Shown: positions 1 through 6,608 of the stretch, piece by piece
How the letters are laid out: the number at the start of each line of letters is the position of its first letter
Numbering within the stretch: position 1 is the first letter of the stretch
DNA from: Candidatus Woesearchaeota archaeon
GTDB lineage: Archaea > Nanobdellota > Nanobdellia > SCGC-AAA011-G17 > JACPNG01
Assembly (NCBI GenBank): GCA_016185555.1
Contig: JACPNI010000118.1
Location: 1-10,634, forward strand
DNA length: 10,634 bases
Direction: 5' to 3'
Program-made: the position numbers and the translations under genes
The notes under the pieces: generated by a model
What the model saw: the letters and a program-made list of their open reading frames with translations, nothing else
Told to the model about the DNA's origin: nothing
Databases searched by the model: none

Positions 1-1113
1 TACAAGTGCATTTGTGTTATGCCAGATAAGATGTCAGATGAGAAAATAAAACTGCTAGAAGCATATGGTGCAAAAGTTGTAATAACCCCGACAGCTGTTG
101 AACCAGATGATCCAAGAAGCTACTACTCCGTTTCAAAGAGAATTGCAAAAGAAACCCCAAATTCATTTTATGCAAACCAATACCATAATGAAATAAATCC
201 GCTGGCGCATTATAAAACTACAGGGCCAGAGATCTGGGAGCAGACTAATGGAAAAGTTGGGTTGTTAGTTGCAGGAATGGGAACTGGAGGAACAATCTCC
301 GGCACAGGGAAATTTCTGAAAGAACAAAATAATTTAATTAAAGTTATAGGTGTGGATCCAATAGGTTCTATATTGTATGAGCAGTTCAAGTCTGGCAAGG
401 CAGCATCTCGACCAAAAACATATAAAATTGAAGGAATTGGGGAGGATTTTCTGCCAACAACATTGGACTTTAATATCTTGGATGATATTGTGCAGGTTTC
501 TGATAAGGAATCTTTTTGTATAACAAGAAGGCTGTGCAGAGAAGAAGGGATATTTGCAGGCGGCTCTTCAGGCAGTGCAGTTGCGGGGACATTAAAATAC
601 CTTAAAGAAAACAACTTGGAAAATAAGCTTGCAGTTGTTATACTCCCTGATTCAGGCTCAAGATATCTAAGCAAGATATTTAACAATGATTGGATGCAGA
701 AAAATGGAATGCTTGACTGCTCAGAACAGGATAAGGTTGGTGAGCTGTTGAAGCTTAAAGCAAGTAATGACGTTATTGCAGTAGGCAGGATGGACACAAT
801 TGAGAGCGTTATTTCAAGAATGAAAGAGGGTAATGTATCCCAGTTCCCGGTTGTTGATGACGGCAAGGTAATCGGGATGGTTAGCGAAACAGACTTATTG
901 AACTATGTTGTAAGCGATCGCAGAAATATAAGCAAGCCTGTTGGGACAGTAGTTAATGTGAATGTTGCAATAGTTAACAGCGAGGCTAATCTAAATGACC
1001 TCTATGAGACGATTTTAAAGGACAGCGCTGTACTGGTTGTGGACAAGGAAAAAATAAGGGGGATAATAACCAAAATTGATCTTTTGGACTTTATGTGGAG
1101 GAAGTCAAAATGA
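1..1113 (+). CDS. Cystathionine beta-synthase / cysteine synthase family enzyme with C-terminal CBS domain pair (5' partial)
   Basis: PLP-dependent beta-replacement enzyme, probably condensing serine with homocysteine to cystathionine in the cytoplasm. The reading frame is open from base 1 (YKCICV precedes the first ATG at 19), and this matches family sequence, so the gene starts upstream. The N-terminal part with the PLP-binding lysine is missing from the window. Counting from the Met at base 19, the phosphate-binding loop GMGTGGT is at 86-92. EGIGEDFLP (138-146), GIFAGGSSGSA (177-187) and LPDSGSRYLSK (209-219) follow, ending the catalytic domain in the NDWM motif typical of CBS. Two CBS domains occupy about 245-300 and 306-362, with SQFPVVDDG and GMVSETDLL in the first. 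In other CBS enzymes such tandem domains bind adenosyl ligands. The stop overlaps the gamma-lyase start (ATGA). A plain O-acetylserine/O-phosphoserine sulfhydrylase is the alternative, but the CBS pair and the neighbouring lyase favour CBS. Confidence 0.9.
   Translation, partial: YKCICVMPDKMSDEKIKLLEAYGAKVVITPTAVEPDDPRSYYSVSKRIAKETPNSFYANQYHNEINPLAHYKTTGPEIWEQTNGKVGLLVAGMGTGGTISGTGKFLKEQNNLIKVIGVDPIGSILYEQFKSGKAASRPKTYKIEGIGEDFLPTTLDFNILDDIVQVSDKESFCITRRLCREEGIFAGGSSGSAVAGTLKYLKENNLENKLAVVILPDSGSRYLSKIFNNDWMQKNGMLDCSEQDKVGELLKLKASNDVIAVGRMDTIESVISRMKEGNVSQFPVVDDGKVIGMVSETDLLNYVVSDRRNISKPVGTVVNVNVAIVNSEANLNDLYETILKDSAVLVVDKEKIRGIITKIDLLDFMWRKSK
1097..1101 (+). promoter_or_regulatory. Shine-Dalgarno site deciding the gamma-lyase start
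   Basis: GGAGG lies inside the last codons of the CBS gene, 8 nt before ATG 1110. It would be useless for the upstream GTG at 1095, which overlaps it, so it fixes the start at 1110. Confidence 0.75.
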
Positions 1114-2297
1114 AATACAAAAAAACCAATCATCGTTTAGGCACAAATGTAGTGCATGTTGGGCAGGAGCCGGACCCTTCAACAGGTGCAGTTGTACCGC
1201 CAATCTATATGACTTCCACTTATAAACAGGAAGGAGTTAACAAACATAAGGGATTTGATTATGGGAGGACAAGAAATCCAAATAGGGATAATTTAGAGCA
1301 ATGTATAGCTTGCTTAGAAGATGCCAAATACGGCCTGGCGTACTCTTCCGGTATGGCTGCTTTGGATAATGTAATCCAGTCTCTTTTATGCAAAGACAGC
1401 TATATGCTTGTTTGTGATGATGTATATGGGGGAACTTTTAGACTGCTGGATAAGTCATTTAAAAAATGGGGATTGGTGTTTGATTTTATTGATATGGGCA
1501 ACTTAGAACTCGTTGATGAAAAGTTATGGCTGAATCAGTATAAGAATAATATTACTTTGATGGAATCCCCAACAAACCCACTGCTGAAGATTATTGATAT
1601 AAATGAAATTTCGCGAATTGCTGCAAAATATGGTTCTATTGTGGTTGTTGACAATACTTTTGCAACCCCATATTTTCAGAAACCACTAAATCTCGGGGCA
1701 GATGTTGTTGTTCACAGCACTACGAAGTATATTAATGGTCATAGCACAGTTATTGGTGGCGCAGTGGCATTAAATAGGAAAGACCTTTATAATGAATTTG
1801 AAGATTACAGAGAGTTAAAATTTAATCAGAATGCTCTTGGCGCAATCCCAAGCCCGTTTGATTGCTGGCTTATGCGGGAGAATATTAAAACCTTCCCGTT
1901 AAGGATGGAAAAACATCAGAAAAATGCATTTAAAATTGCTGAATTCCTAAGCAGCCATCCAAAAATTAAAAAGGTTATTTACCCGGGGCTCAATTCACAT
2001 CCTCAGCATGAGTTAGCTAAGAAACAAATGTATGGTTTTGGTGGAATGGTAAGTTTTGATATAGGGTCATTCAGGGCTGCAGATAAATTTCTTAAGAAAA
2101 TAAAGTTATTTACATTAGCGGAAAGTTTGGGTGGTGTTGAATCTTTAATAGAACATCCGGCTAAAATGACTCATGCCTCAATTCCTAAGGAGATAAGGGA
2201 GAAAAATGGGATTACAGATGGTTTAATCAGGGCTTCAGTTGGGATAGAGGATGCTGAGGATTTGATCGAAGATCTTGAACGGGCATTAAACAGCTAA
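1110..2297 (+). CDS. Cystathionine gamma-lyase (Cys/Met metabolism PLP enzyme)
   Basis: Likely splits cystathionine into cysteine, 2-oxobutyrate and ammonia, the second step of reverse transsulfuration. The length is 395 aa, normal for the family. I chose ATG 1110 over an in-frame GTG at 1095, because GGAGG at 1097-1101 sits 8 nt before ATG 1110 and homology begins at GTNVVHVGQ. Visible motifs are the YGRTRNP tyrosine/arginine pair (51-57), the SSGMAA loop (79-84), Asp181 in VVVDNTFATPYF for the pyridine nitrogen, and the Schiff-base Lys206 in HSTTKYINGHS. The C-terminal signatures TLAESLGGVESL and EHPAKMTHASI are also present. The glutamate in ESLGG is characteristic of gamma-lyases. The gene overlaps the CBS gene by 4 nt, so the two are translationally coupled. 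Cystathionine gamma-synthase or methionine gamma-lyase are close relatives, but the partner gene argues for the lyase. Confidence 0.92.
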   Translation: MKYKKTNHRLGTNVVHVGQEPDPSTGAVVPPIYMTSTYKQEGVNKHKGFDYGRTRNPNRDNLEQCIACLEDAKYGLAYSSGMAALDNVIQSLLCKDSYMLVCDDVYGGTFRLLDKSFKKWGLVFDFIDMGNLELVDEKLWLNQYKNNITLMESPTNPLLKIIDINEISRIAAKYGSIVVVDNTFATPYFQKPLNLGADVVVHSTTKYINGHSTVIGGAVALNRKDLYNEFEDYRELKFNQNALGAIPSPFDCWLMRENIKTFPLRMEKHQKNAFKIAEFLSSHPKIKKVIYPGLNSHPQHELAKKQMYGFGGMVSFDIGSFRAADKFLKKIKLFTLAESLGGVESLIEHPAKMTHASIPKEIREKNGITDGLIRASVGIEDAEDLIEDLERALNS

Positions 2298-2298
2298 C

Positions 2299-2306
2299 TT
2301 TATTAA
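2299..2306 (+). promoter_or_regulatory. Possible TATA box for the PH-domain gene
   Basis: TTTATTAA is centred about 26 bp before ATG 2329, the spacing expected for a leaderless archaeal transcript. No Shine-Dalgarno sequence precedes this ATG. The box is a weak match and has no clear purine-rich BRE, so read-through from the lyase gene is equally possible. Confidence 0.35.
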
Positions 2307-2328
2307 TTCTATTTTTCCTAAGATAAAT

Positions 2329-2841
2329 ATGCAGCAGAAATTAGATCCAAAAGCGAGGTGGTTGTTTTTCTATAATTATTTCACTTCTTTTTTATTCTTT
2401 GTACTAATCATTCAAATTTGGGGAATTCCTCTAACTTATGACTCGGGTTACTTTGAAACTTATCTTTTTTACTTGTTTGTGTTTGTTGTACTTTTTATAT
2501 ATGGGGCTTTAGTATTGTCACAATTAGTTTATAGGAATTATAGTTATGAGTTGGTTAAAGAGGGATTTGTAGTCAGACGTGGCGTTATAGTAAAGGTTAT
2601 CTCAACAATACCATATAGCAGAATACAGAATATTGACTTAAGGAGAGGCATTTTTGAAAGGGTTTTAGGGTTAACATCTGTAATGGTACAGACAGCAGGA
2701 TTTTCTGCAGTAGCTACAAGCTATTCGAGGTGGAGTTATTTTGCAGAAGGTTATATACCGGGGTTAAGTCAAAAAAGCGCTGAAAAGCTTAGGTCTTTAT
2801 TGTTTAAAAAAGTCAAGTCAAATAGAAGACAAGGCTTATAG
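2329..2841 (+). CDS. Membrane protein with bacterial PH domain (YdbS/DUF304-like)
   Basis: A 170-residue protein with two hydrophobic helices at about 12-32 and 44-67, followed by a cytoplasmic bPH2-type domain at about 70-160. The domain shows the family pattern: EGFVVRRGVI, then STIPYSRIQNID, GIFERVLGL, VMVQTAG, and the closing IPGLS..SAEKLRSLL helix. Proteins of this fold are membrane-anchored and mostly of unknown biochemical role; YdbS/YdbT of Bacillus are the best-known relatives. The gene stands 31 nt after the gamma-lyase and 42 nt before the Lnt-like gene, each gap holding a possible promoter. No catalytic residues are apparent. Membrane topology is inferred from hydrophobicity by eye. 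Confidence 0.82.
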   Translation: MQQKLDPKARWLFFYNYFTSFLFFVLIIQIWGIPLTYDSGYFETYLFYLFVFVVLFIYGALVLSQLVYRNYSYELVKEGFVVRRGVIVKVISTIPYSRIQNIDLRRGIFERVLGLTSVMVQTAGFSAVATSYSRWSYFAEGYIPGLSQKSAEKLRSLLFKKVKSNRRQGL

Positions 2842-2846
2842 TCCTT

Positions 2847-2860
2847 AGAAAATTTTATAA
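2847..2860 (+). promoter_or_regulatory. BRE/TATA promoter of the Lnt-like gene (leaderless)
   Basis: A purine-rich AGAAAA (BRE-like) is followed by TTTTATAA at 2853-2860. The box centre is about 27 bp before ATG 2884, so transcription should begin at or next to the start codon. No Shine-Dalgarno site lies in between. Confidence 0.65.
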
Positions 2861-2883
2861 TCTTAGTTTGAATTAATTATATA

Positions 2884-4254
2884 ATGAAAAATATTCTAAG
2901 GGATTTGCTTCTTACTTTATTCTCTTCTTTTTTGCTTATTTTGGTAAGTTATGGGTTTGGGTTTCTGATATGGATTGCATTCGTTCCATTAAGTATTGTT
3001 TTTTACAATAATAAGAATAATTTTAAATTGGCAATATTCTTTGTTTTATTATTTATCCTTGTTGAAGCGCCCTTTTTTTATAATGTTGTAATATCAGAGG
3101 CATTTGTTTTTTACATTGGCGCAGTACTATATTCTTTTGTATTCTTTTTACTTTTATTTTCGCTTGTATTTTTGTTGAGCAGAAAATTTGAAGGCCGCAT
3201 GGAGGTTTTTATCCTGCCATTGGCTTTTATGAGTTTGTTTATTTTGTTTGGCTATACAAAATATTTGAATTTTATTGTTAACTTTTCAATATTCCAGCCA
3301 AATATGAACCTAATTTTGAAATTTGTTGGCGATTATGGTTTACTCTTTCTAATCTTCTTGTTCAATTCTGCAGTGGCTTTTTATGTTATTAGAAAAGACA
3401 AAATTTATCTTGCTTTTATTTTAATAATATTGGGTTTAATAATTGTTAGCCCTCTTTACAATCCCGAGATACATCCTGAAAAAAGTTTAAAGGTTGCCTT
3501 AATACAGGGGAATTTTCCTCTTTCTTGGGAATGGAGAAAAAGTAATGTTGGCTCTGTATTTGAAGTTTATAAAAATATGACACTAGAAGCATCAAAATTT
3601 AATGTGGATTTAGTTGTTTGGCCGGAATATACTTTAATTGGGGATTTTGATTATGAGAATATTAAACTGCTGTCTGAGGATATTAATGCTACAATAATCC
3701 TTGGGATAGCCAATCATATGAACAATGAAAATTTCAAGGATTCCGCTTTAATTGTTTCAAAAGGATCTTTATTAAGCTATAATGCAAGTCATGTTTTTCC
3801 TGGTTTGCAAGATTATGCAGTACCGTCTAAAGAAAATCCCAAGTTGTTCAATGTTCAAGGATTTGATTTTGGTATTCTAATCTGTACAGAAGAAACAGTC
3901 AGTCATTTAAGCCGGGATTATGGCGCGGAAGATGCTGATCTTATTGTAAGCTTGTCCAATAACCAGCATTTTAATTATAAAGGATTAATGATGTCAAGCC
4001 TTTTTACAAGGATTGCTTCTTCCAAAACATCCAAGTATACAATAAGGGCAACAAACAACGGTATAACCCAGGTAATAGATCCAAATGGCAAAGTAATAAA
4101 GAGTCTTGAATCCAATAAGAGAGATTATTTGATAGCAACAATATCTACAAACAATGAAAAAACTATCTATAGTAAATATGGAAATTTCCTGTTATATTTG
4201 GTGTTGTTTATATTATTTATCCTAATAACAAGCAAGATTATTAAGAGAAATTAG
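2884..4254 (+). CDS. Apolipoprotein N-acyltransferase-like membrane protein with degenerate nitrilase domain
   Basis: The 456-residue protein has the architecture of Lnt: about six or seven hydrophobic helices in residues 7-192, a carbon-nitrogen hydrolase domain at about 202-425, and a final membrane helix at 434-450. Bacterial Lnt transfers an acyl chain to the N-terminal cysteine of lipoproteins on the outer face of the membrane. Matching motifs are ALIQGNF (205-211), VWPEYT with the catalytic Glu248, GILICTEE with the nucleophile Cys334 and Glu336, SLSNNQHF, and RATNNGITQVID (388-399). Departures from E. coli Lnt are clear. The segment aligned to YNKNHLVPFGE reads YNASHVFPGLQ, so the catalytic Lys335 is Ala301 and Glu343 is Gln309. 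The active Tyr388 next to the cysteine is Thr335. Fold and family are secure; acyltransferase activity is not. Its 3' end overlaps the convergent epimerase-like gene by 14 bp. Confidence 0.82.
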   Translation: MKNILRDLLLTLFSSFLLILVSYGFGFLIWIAFVPLSIVFYNNKNNFKLAIFFVLLFILVEAPFFYNVVISEAFVFYIGAVLYSFVFFLLLFSLVFLLSRKFEGRMEVFILPLAFMSLFILFGYTKYLNFIVNFSIFQPNMNLILKFVGDYGLLFLIFLFNSAVAFYVIRKDKIYLAFILIILGLIIVSPLYNPEIHPEKSLKVALIQGNFPLSWEWRKSNVGSVFEVYKNMTLEASKFNVDLVVWPEYTLIGDFDYENIKLLSEDINATIILGIANHMNNENFKDSALIVSKGSLLSYNASHVFPGLQDYAVPSKENPKLFNVQGFDFGILICTEETVSHLSRDYGAEDADLIVSLSNNQHFNYKGLMMSSLFTRIASSKTSKYTIRATNNGITQVIDPNGKVIKSLESNKRDYLIATISTNNEKTIYSKYGNFLLYLVLFILFILITSKIIKRN

Positions 4255-5170
4255 CTAAATATGCTATTCTTTTACTTGCTTTCTCCTGATTAATCATTAT
4301 TTCATCAATGGTATCGCGTATCTTCTTTTTAACAATGGAAATTGCGTTTCTAACATCCTCATTATTTGTTATGCAGGATCCTATTACTAACGAGTCTGCA
4401 CCTGATTTTATTATCTCTGGTATTAACTCTAAATTAACCCCGCCGTCTACACTAATATTATAACCAGAAATAAAGTCAGAGAATAAGCTTATTTTTTTAT
4501 TCACTTCTTTTTTATACTCTTGCCCTCCTTTTCCTGATGAAACACCCATGAAAAGAATATAGTCTGTTGCCTTCCATATTTCTTCCTGTATGCCTTCTAA
4601 TAATGTTCCGGGTTCTATGGAAATCCCGGTTTTGTAGCCGCATTGTTTAATAAAAATAAGATTTTCCAACACTATTTTTTTTGCATTATTATCAATATCA
4701 AGTATTTTTTTCTTTAATGGGGCGTAGGCTATATTTTGTGCTATCTGAAATAAGTCATGTTCTTTTTTTGTTATGATCTCTAATGGCTTTTCTGGTTTTC
4801 TGTTTGATTCTATTGGCAGGATTATTCTTATTTTTTCTCTTTCTTTCCTGTCTATTTTGAAATTCATGAAATTAATATGTGGTAGCTGGTCATTTAACAT
4901 AAAATGGAACTCAAACTCGGATTTTTCTCTTAATAATCCATAAACCTCAAGATATAATGGTGATAAGAACCTATTAATGTCTTTAACAAAGTTATCCCTT
5001 ATAACATCAATATGTATATAATCGCAATTTTCAGCAATTTCAAATAAATTTCTGTAGTGCCTAGATTTATTTAAGGAGTTCTTATTTTTCTCAAGATCTT
5101 CTTCATACCCTAAAATAGAAACAGCCAGATTTATTTTAAATGGTTCTATCCTATCATGCATATAAAGCAT
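4241..5170 (-). CDS. Enlarged ribulose-phosphate 3-epimerase-like protein
   Basis: A TIM-barrel protein of the RPE family, which interconverts ribulose-5-phosphate and xylulose-5-phosphate. Numbering from the Met at 5170, SIL (18-20) corresponds to the PSIL strand. His53 and Asp55 in IHIDV, His89 in EFHFML and Asp242 in SVDGG supply the four usual metal/catalytic positions. Phosphate-binding loops are seen in MGVSSGKGGQ (208-217, MTVNPGFGGQ in typical RPE), VDGGVN, and GADSLVIGS (257-265). At 309 aa it is roughly 80-90 residues longer than usual. The extra length lies near the N-terminus (22-48), between His89 and GISIEPGT (about 95-180), and in a lysine-rich C-terminal helix. An alternative start at 5161 (MHDRIEP) fits a leaderless transcript better. 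It begins 30 nt after the J-domain gene and may be co-transcribed. Another sugar-phosphate specificity cannot be excluded. Confidence 0.75.
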   Translation of the reverse strand: MLYMHDRIEPFKINLAVSILGYEEDLEKNKNSLNKSRHYRNLFEIAENCDYIHIDVIRDNFVKDINRFLSPLYLEVYGLLREKSEFEFHFMLNDQLPHINFMNFKIDRKEREKIRIILPIESNRKPEKPLEIITKKEHDLFQIAQNIAYAPLKKKILDIDNNAKKIVLENLIFIKQCGYKTGISIEPGTLLEGIQEEIWKATDYILFMGVSSGKGGQEYKKEVNKKISLFSDFISGYNISVDGGVNLELIPEIIKSGADSLVIGSCITNNEDVRNAISIVKKKIRDTIDEIMINQEKASKRIAYLANFS

Positions 5171-5175
5171 GTAAT

Positions 5176-5185
5176 CTTATAATTT
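5176..5185 (-). promoter_or_regulatory. Possible TATA-like element before the epimerase-like gene
   Basis: On the minus strand the 30-nt gap reads AGCTTAAAAATTATAAG. The AT-rich TTAAAAATTA is centred about 20 bp upstream of ATG 5161 but too close to ATG 5170, so it would favour a leaderless start at 5161. The match is loose, and simple co-transcription with the cassette upstream is also possible. Confidence 0.25.
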
Positions 5186-5200
5186 TTAAGCTTTTGTTAT

Positions 5201-5572
5201 TTATTGGCAAAGCTCTTTATAGAAATCTGGGGTTAGCTTAGCTCTTTTCAGGAATGCTTCTATGTTGGTTCTTTCAAAACTTTCATGGCTTAAACGTAAT
5301 GCCACAAGTTCAGCCAGGTATTTTCTTCTTTTTTCTTGGTTATAGAGCACTTCATAGGATTCACTAACTTCACCCATTAATAGGCTAAGATCATAACTAA
5401 GCTTTTCTCTATCAAAACCTTCAGGCAGCTTTAACTTATTTATTGTGTCTGGATGTAGTTTTCTGGCTAAACTCCTATGCCTTCTTTTCAGCCTTTCTTC
5501 ATAGTTGTGTCTTAGCAAGTCTCCAATCTCAACTTCTTCAAAACCAAGCATACCAAAGTAGTTCTTAACCAT
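5201..5572 (-). CDS. Small J-domain (DnaJ-like) protein, last gene of the four-gene cassette
   Basis: A 123-residue protein whose N-terminal ~88 residues form a J domain. It has NYFGMLGF (helix I), the basic helix II RRHRSLARKL, then an intact HPD at 40-42, and a helix III/IV segment ESYEVLYNQEKRRKYL (71-86) equivalent to AYevLsDpekRaiYD. HPD is the motif by which J proteins stimulate Hsp70 ATPase. The loop between HPD and helix III is longer than in DnaJ (about 43-62). There is no G/F region, zinc finger or C-terminal peptide-binding domain, only a ~35-residue helical tail, so it is not a general DnaJ. No dnaK or grpE is in the window. It starts 2 nt after the preceding stop with no Shine-Dalgarno site, so translation is probably coupled. 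Partner and role are unknown; the J fold may serve here as an adaptor to the products of the three genes before it. Confidence 0.8.
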   Translation of the reverse strand: MVKNYFGMLGFEEVEIGDLLRHNYEERLKRRHRSLARKLHPDTINKLKLPEGFDREKLSYDLSLLMGEVSESYEVLYNQEKRRKYLAELVALRLSHESFERTNIEAFLKRAKLTPDFYKELCQ

Positions 5573-5574
5573 GC

Positions 5575-5925
5575 TTATAAGTAGGGCGGATTGTATTCTC
5601 TTAATTTAGCCCTCTCCGCTTCTCTTAAGGTTTTAACATAGGCAAGAGCATCTGCAAACCCAGCCATATAAAGATCCGTAATTAAAGCTTCGTTTTTTGA
5701 AAGTCCGCCTTGTACTTTAGCCTTTAAAATTTCTCTTGTTGCTTCTAATGCTTCCCAACTACCGGTGTTTAAACCGATTGCAGGGTCATTAAATATCTCC
5801 TCACATGTTCTTATAAGCGCAACTAATACTTCTGTTTTATTCGGTTTTTTTAATGGAACTATTCCTTCCTTTGGAATTTCTGGTTCTGGTGTACATTTTA
5901 CTACATTGTTATTTGAATTTGTCAT
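5575..5925 (-). CDS. Uncharacterised helical protein, third cassette gene
   Basis: I do not recognise this 116-residue protein. Residues 1-30 are polar, rich in Asn, Pro and Glu, and probably disordered. Residues 31-110 look all-helical: TEVLVALIRTCEEIF, then SWEALEATREILKAK, NEALITDLYMAGFADALAYV and LREAERAKLREY. There is no signal peptide or membrane helix. Translation is well supported by AGGAGG at 5931-5936, five bases before the ATG. The Shine-Dalgarno site is formed by the final Gly-Gly codons of the gene before, whose stop is one base away from this start codon. It lies between another unknown small gene and the J-domain gene, all in one orientation with gaps of 1-7 nt, so it is surely part of their operon. 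Confidence 0.75.
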   Translation of the reverse strand: MTNSNNNVVKCTPEPEIPKEGIVPLKKPNKTEVLVALIRTCEEIFNDPAIGLNTGSWEALEATREILKAKVQGGLSKNEALITDLYMAGFADALAYVKTLREAERAKLREYNPPYL

Positions 5926-5926
5926 T

Positions 5927-6274
5927 TTATCCTCCTATTGTTTTAATTGATTCTCTATAAAACTTTCTGACATGCTCATCTGGTCCTGGAACATGTTTGA
6001 CTAGTTCTGCTACTTCAGCGCCAGTCAATGGCTTTTTACTTATATGCCCTTCTGCCAGGGTACAGAAAAGGTCAAATGTTTCATGAGCTGGTTTCACATT
6101 GCCCCTCTTTTCATTAGCATATGCTGTAAAAAGTTCTCTCATTCCATCTTTATCATTAACACTATAAAGTCTTGCTACCTCTTCCACCATATCACTTATC
6201 GTTAATAGATATGTAAAACTGCCTCCTCGGGCTACAGCTTCTCTAATCCTTTCGCTTAAGTTTATAGCTTTCAT
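5927..6274 (-). CDS. Uncharacterised helical protein, second cassette gene
   Basis: A 115-residue soluble protein of unknown family. It has no transmembrane segment or signal peptide. Predicted helices by eye are at 5-16 (NLSERIREAVAR), 19-37 (SFTYLLTISDMVEEVARLY), 42-53, 63-75 and 83-92 (LTGAEVAELV), ending with a charged stretch HVRKFYRESIK. A PLTGAEVAELV segment followed by VPGPDEHVRKFY is the most distinctive part, but I cannot attach it to a named domain. It starts 7 nt after the first cassette gene's stop. No good Shine-Dalgarno site is visible, so coupled re-initiation is likely. Its last codons carry the Shine-Dalgarno site of the next gene. Confidence 0.72.
   Translation of the reverse strand: MKAINLSERIREAVARGGSFTYLLTISDMVEEVARLYSVNDKDGMRELFTAYANEKRGNVKPAHETFDLFCTLAEGHISKKPLTGAEVAELVKHVPGPDEHVRKFYRESIKTIGG
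5931..5936 (-). promoter_or_regulatory. Strong Shine-Dalgarno site, third cassette gene
   Basis: AGGAGG on the minus strand, five nucleotides before ATG 5925, embedded in the last two glycine codons of the upstream gene. It couples the two cistrons and contrasts with the leaderless genes elsewhere in the window. Confidence 0.7.
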
Positions 6275-6281
6275 TTTATTA

Positions 6282-6557
6282 TCAATGTTGAATTTCTGCT
6301 AAAGCCGGATATTCTCCCCTATGTTCTCCCTTTAATCTGTCTATCTCTTCATGTAGGCTTTCAACGAATTCACGGCGCTTTCTATTAGCCCCTATAAAAG
6401 CCTCATAACAAGCTAATGCACTGGATAAATCTTTGGCGTTTGCTAATTCATAATGTGCATTTGCTTTCAGGAATCTTGATTCTCTCTCTATCCTCGCTTT
6501 CAGCCTCAAGCATCTGCTTACTGGATCAAGCTTAAGTAACTCTATTAATTTTTTCAT
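6282..6557 (-). CDS. Uncharacterised small charged helical protein, first cassette gene
   Basis: A 91-residue protein that I do not recognise. It is strongly basic and acidic in alternation and looks like a helical hairpin or short coiled coil: a first helix over about 15-55 (CLRLKARIERESRFLKANAH and on through the SSALACYEAF region) and a second over 58-75 (RKRREFVESLHEEIDRLKG). There is no membrane segment and no zinc-ligand pattern. The start is firmly set by AAGGAGGT six nucleotides upstream and by a consensus promoter before it. Sampled GC across this gene is about 41% by hand count (99 of 240 bases at 6301-6540), well above the roughly 25-30% in sampled lines of hisS, the Lnt-like gene and the epimerase-like gene. 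That fits acquisition by transfer or a different expression class. Confidence 0.72.
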   Translation of the reverse strand: MKKLIELLKLDPVSRCLRLKARIERESRFLKANAHYELANAKDLSSALACYEAFIGANRKRREFVESLHEEIDRLKGEHRGEYPALAEIQH

Positions 6558-6563
6558 TTTTTT

Positions 6564-6569
6564 ACCTCC
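6564..6569 (-). promoter_or_regulatory. Strong Shine-Dalgarno site, first cassette gene
   Basis: GGAGGT within AAGGAGGTA on the minus strand, six nucleotides before ATG 6557. This is a full anti-Shine-Dalgarno match. Confidence 0.8.
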
Positions 6570-6608
6570 TTAATCATTACTTTTAATACTATATTATAAG
6601 CAGAGCTT

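Noticed and set aside
1095..1109. GTG start giving gamma-lyase five more residues
   Set aside because: The Shine-Dalgarno GGAGG overlaps this GTG and is correctly spaced only for ATG 1110; homology also begins after the ATG.
5171..5200. CTTAWAATT-type imperfect palindrome between the J-domain and epimerase-like genes
   Set aside because: Simple AT-rich sequence with a short, mismatched stem and no T tract after it; not enough to call a terminator or operator.
5765..5950. Plus-strand open frame opposite the third cassette gene
   Set aside because: Lies antisense within a well-supported gene with its own Shine-Dalgarno site; its hydrophobic composition is that of a complement-strand shadow.
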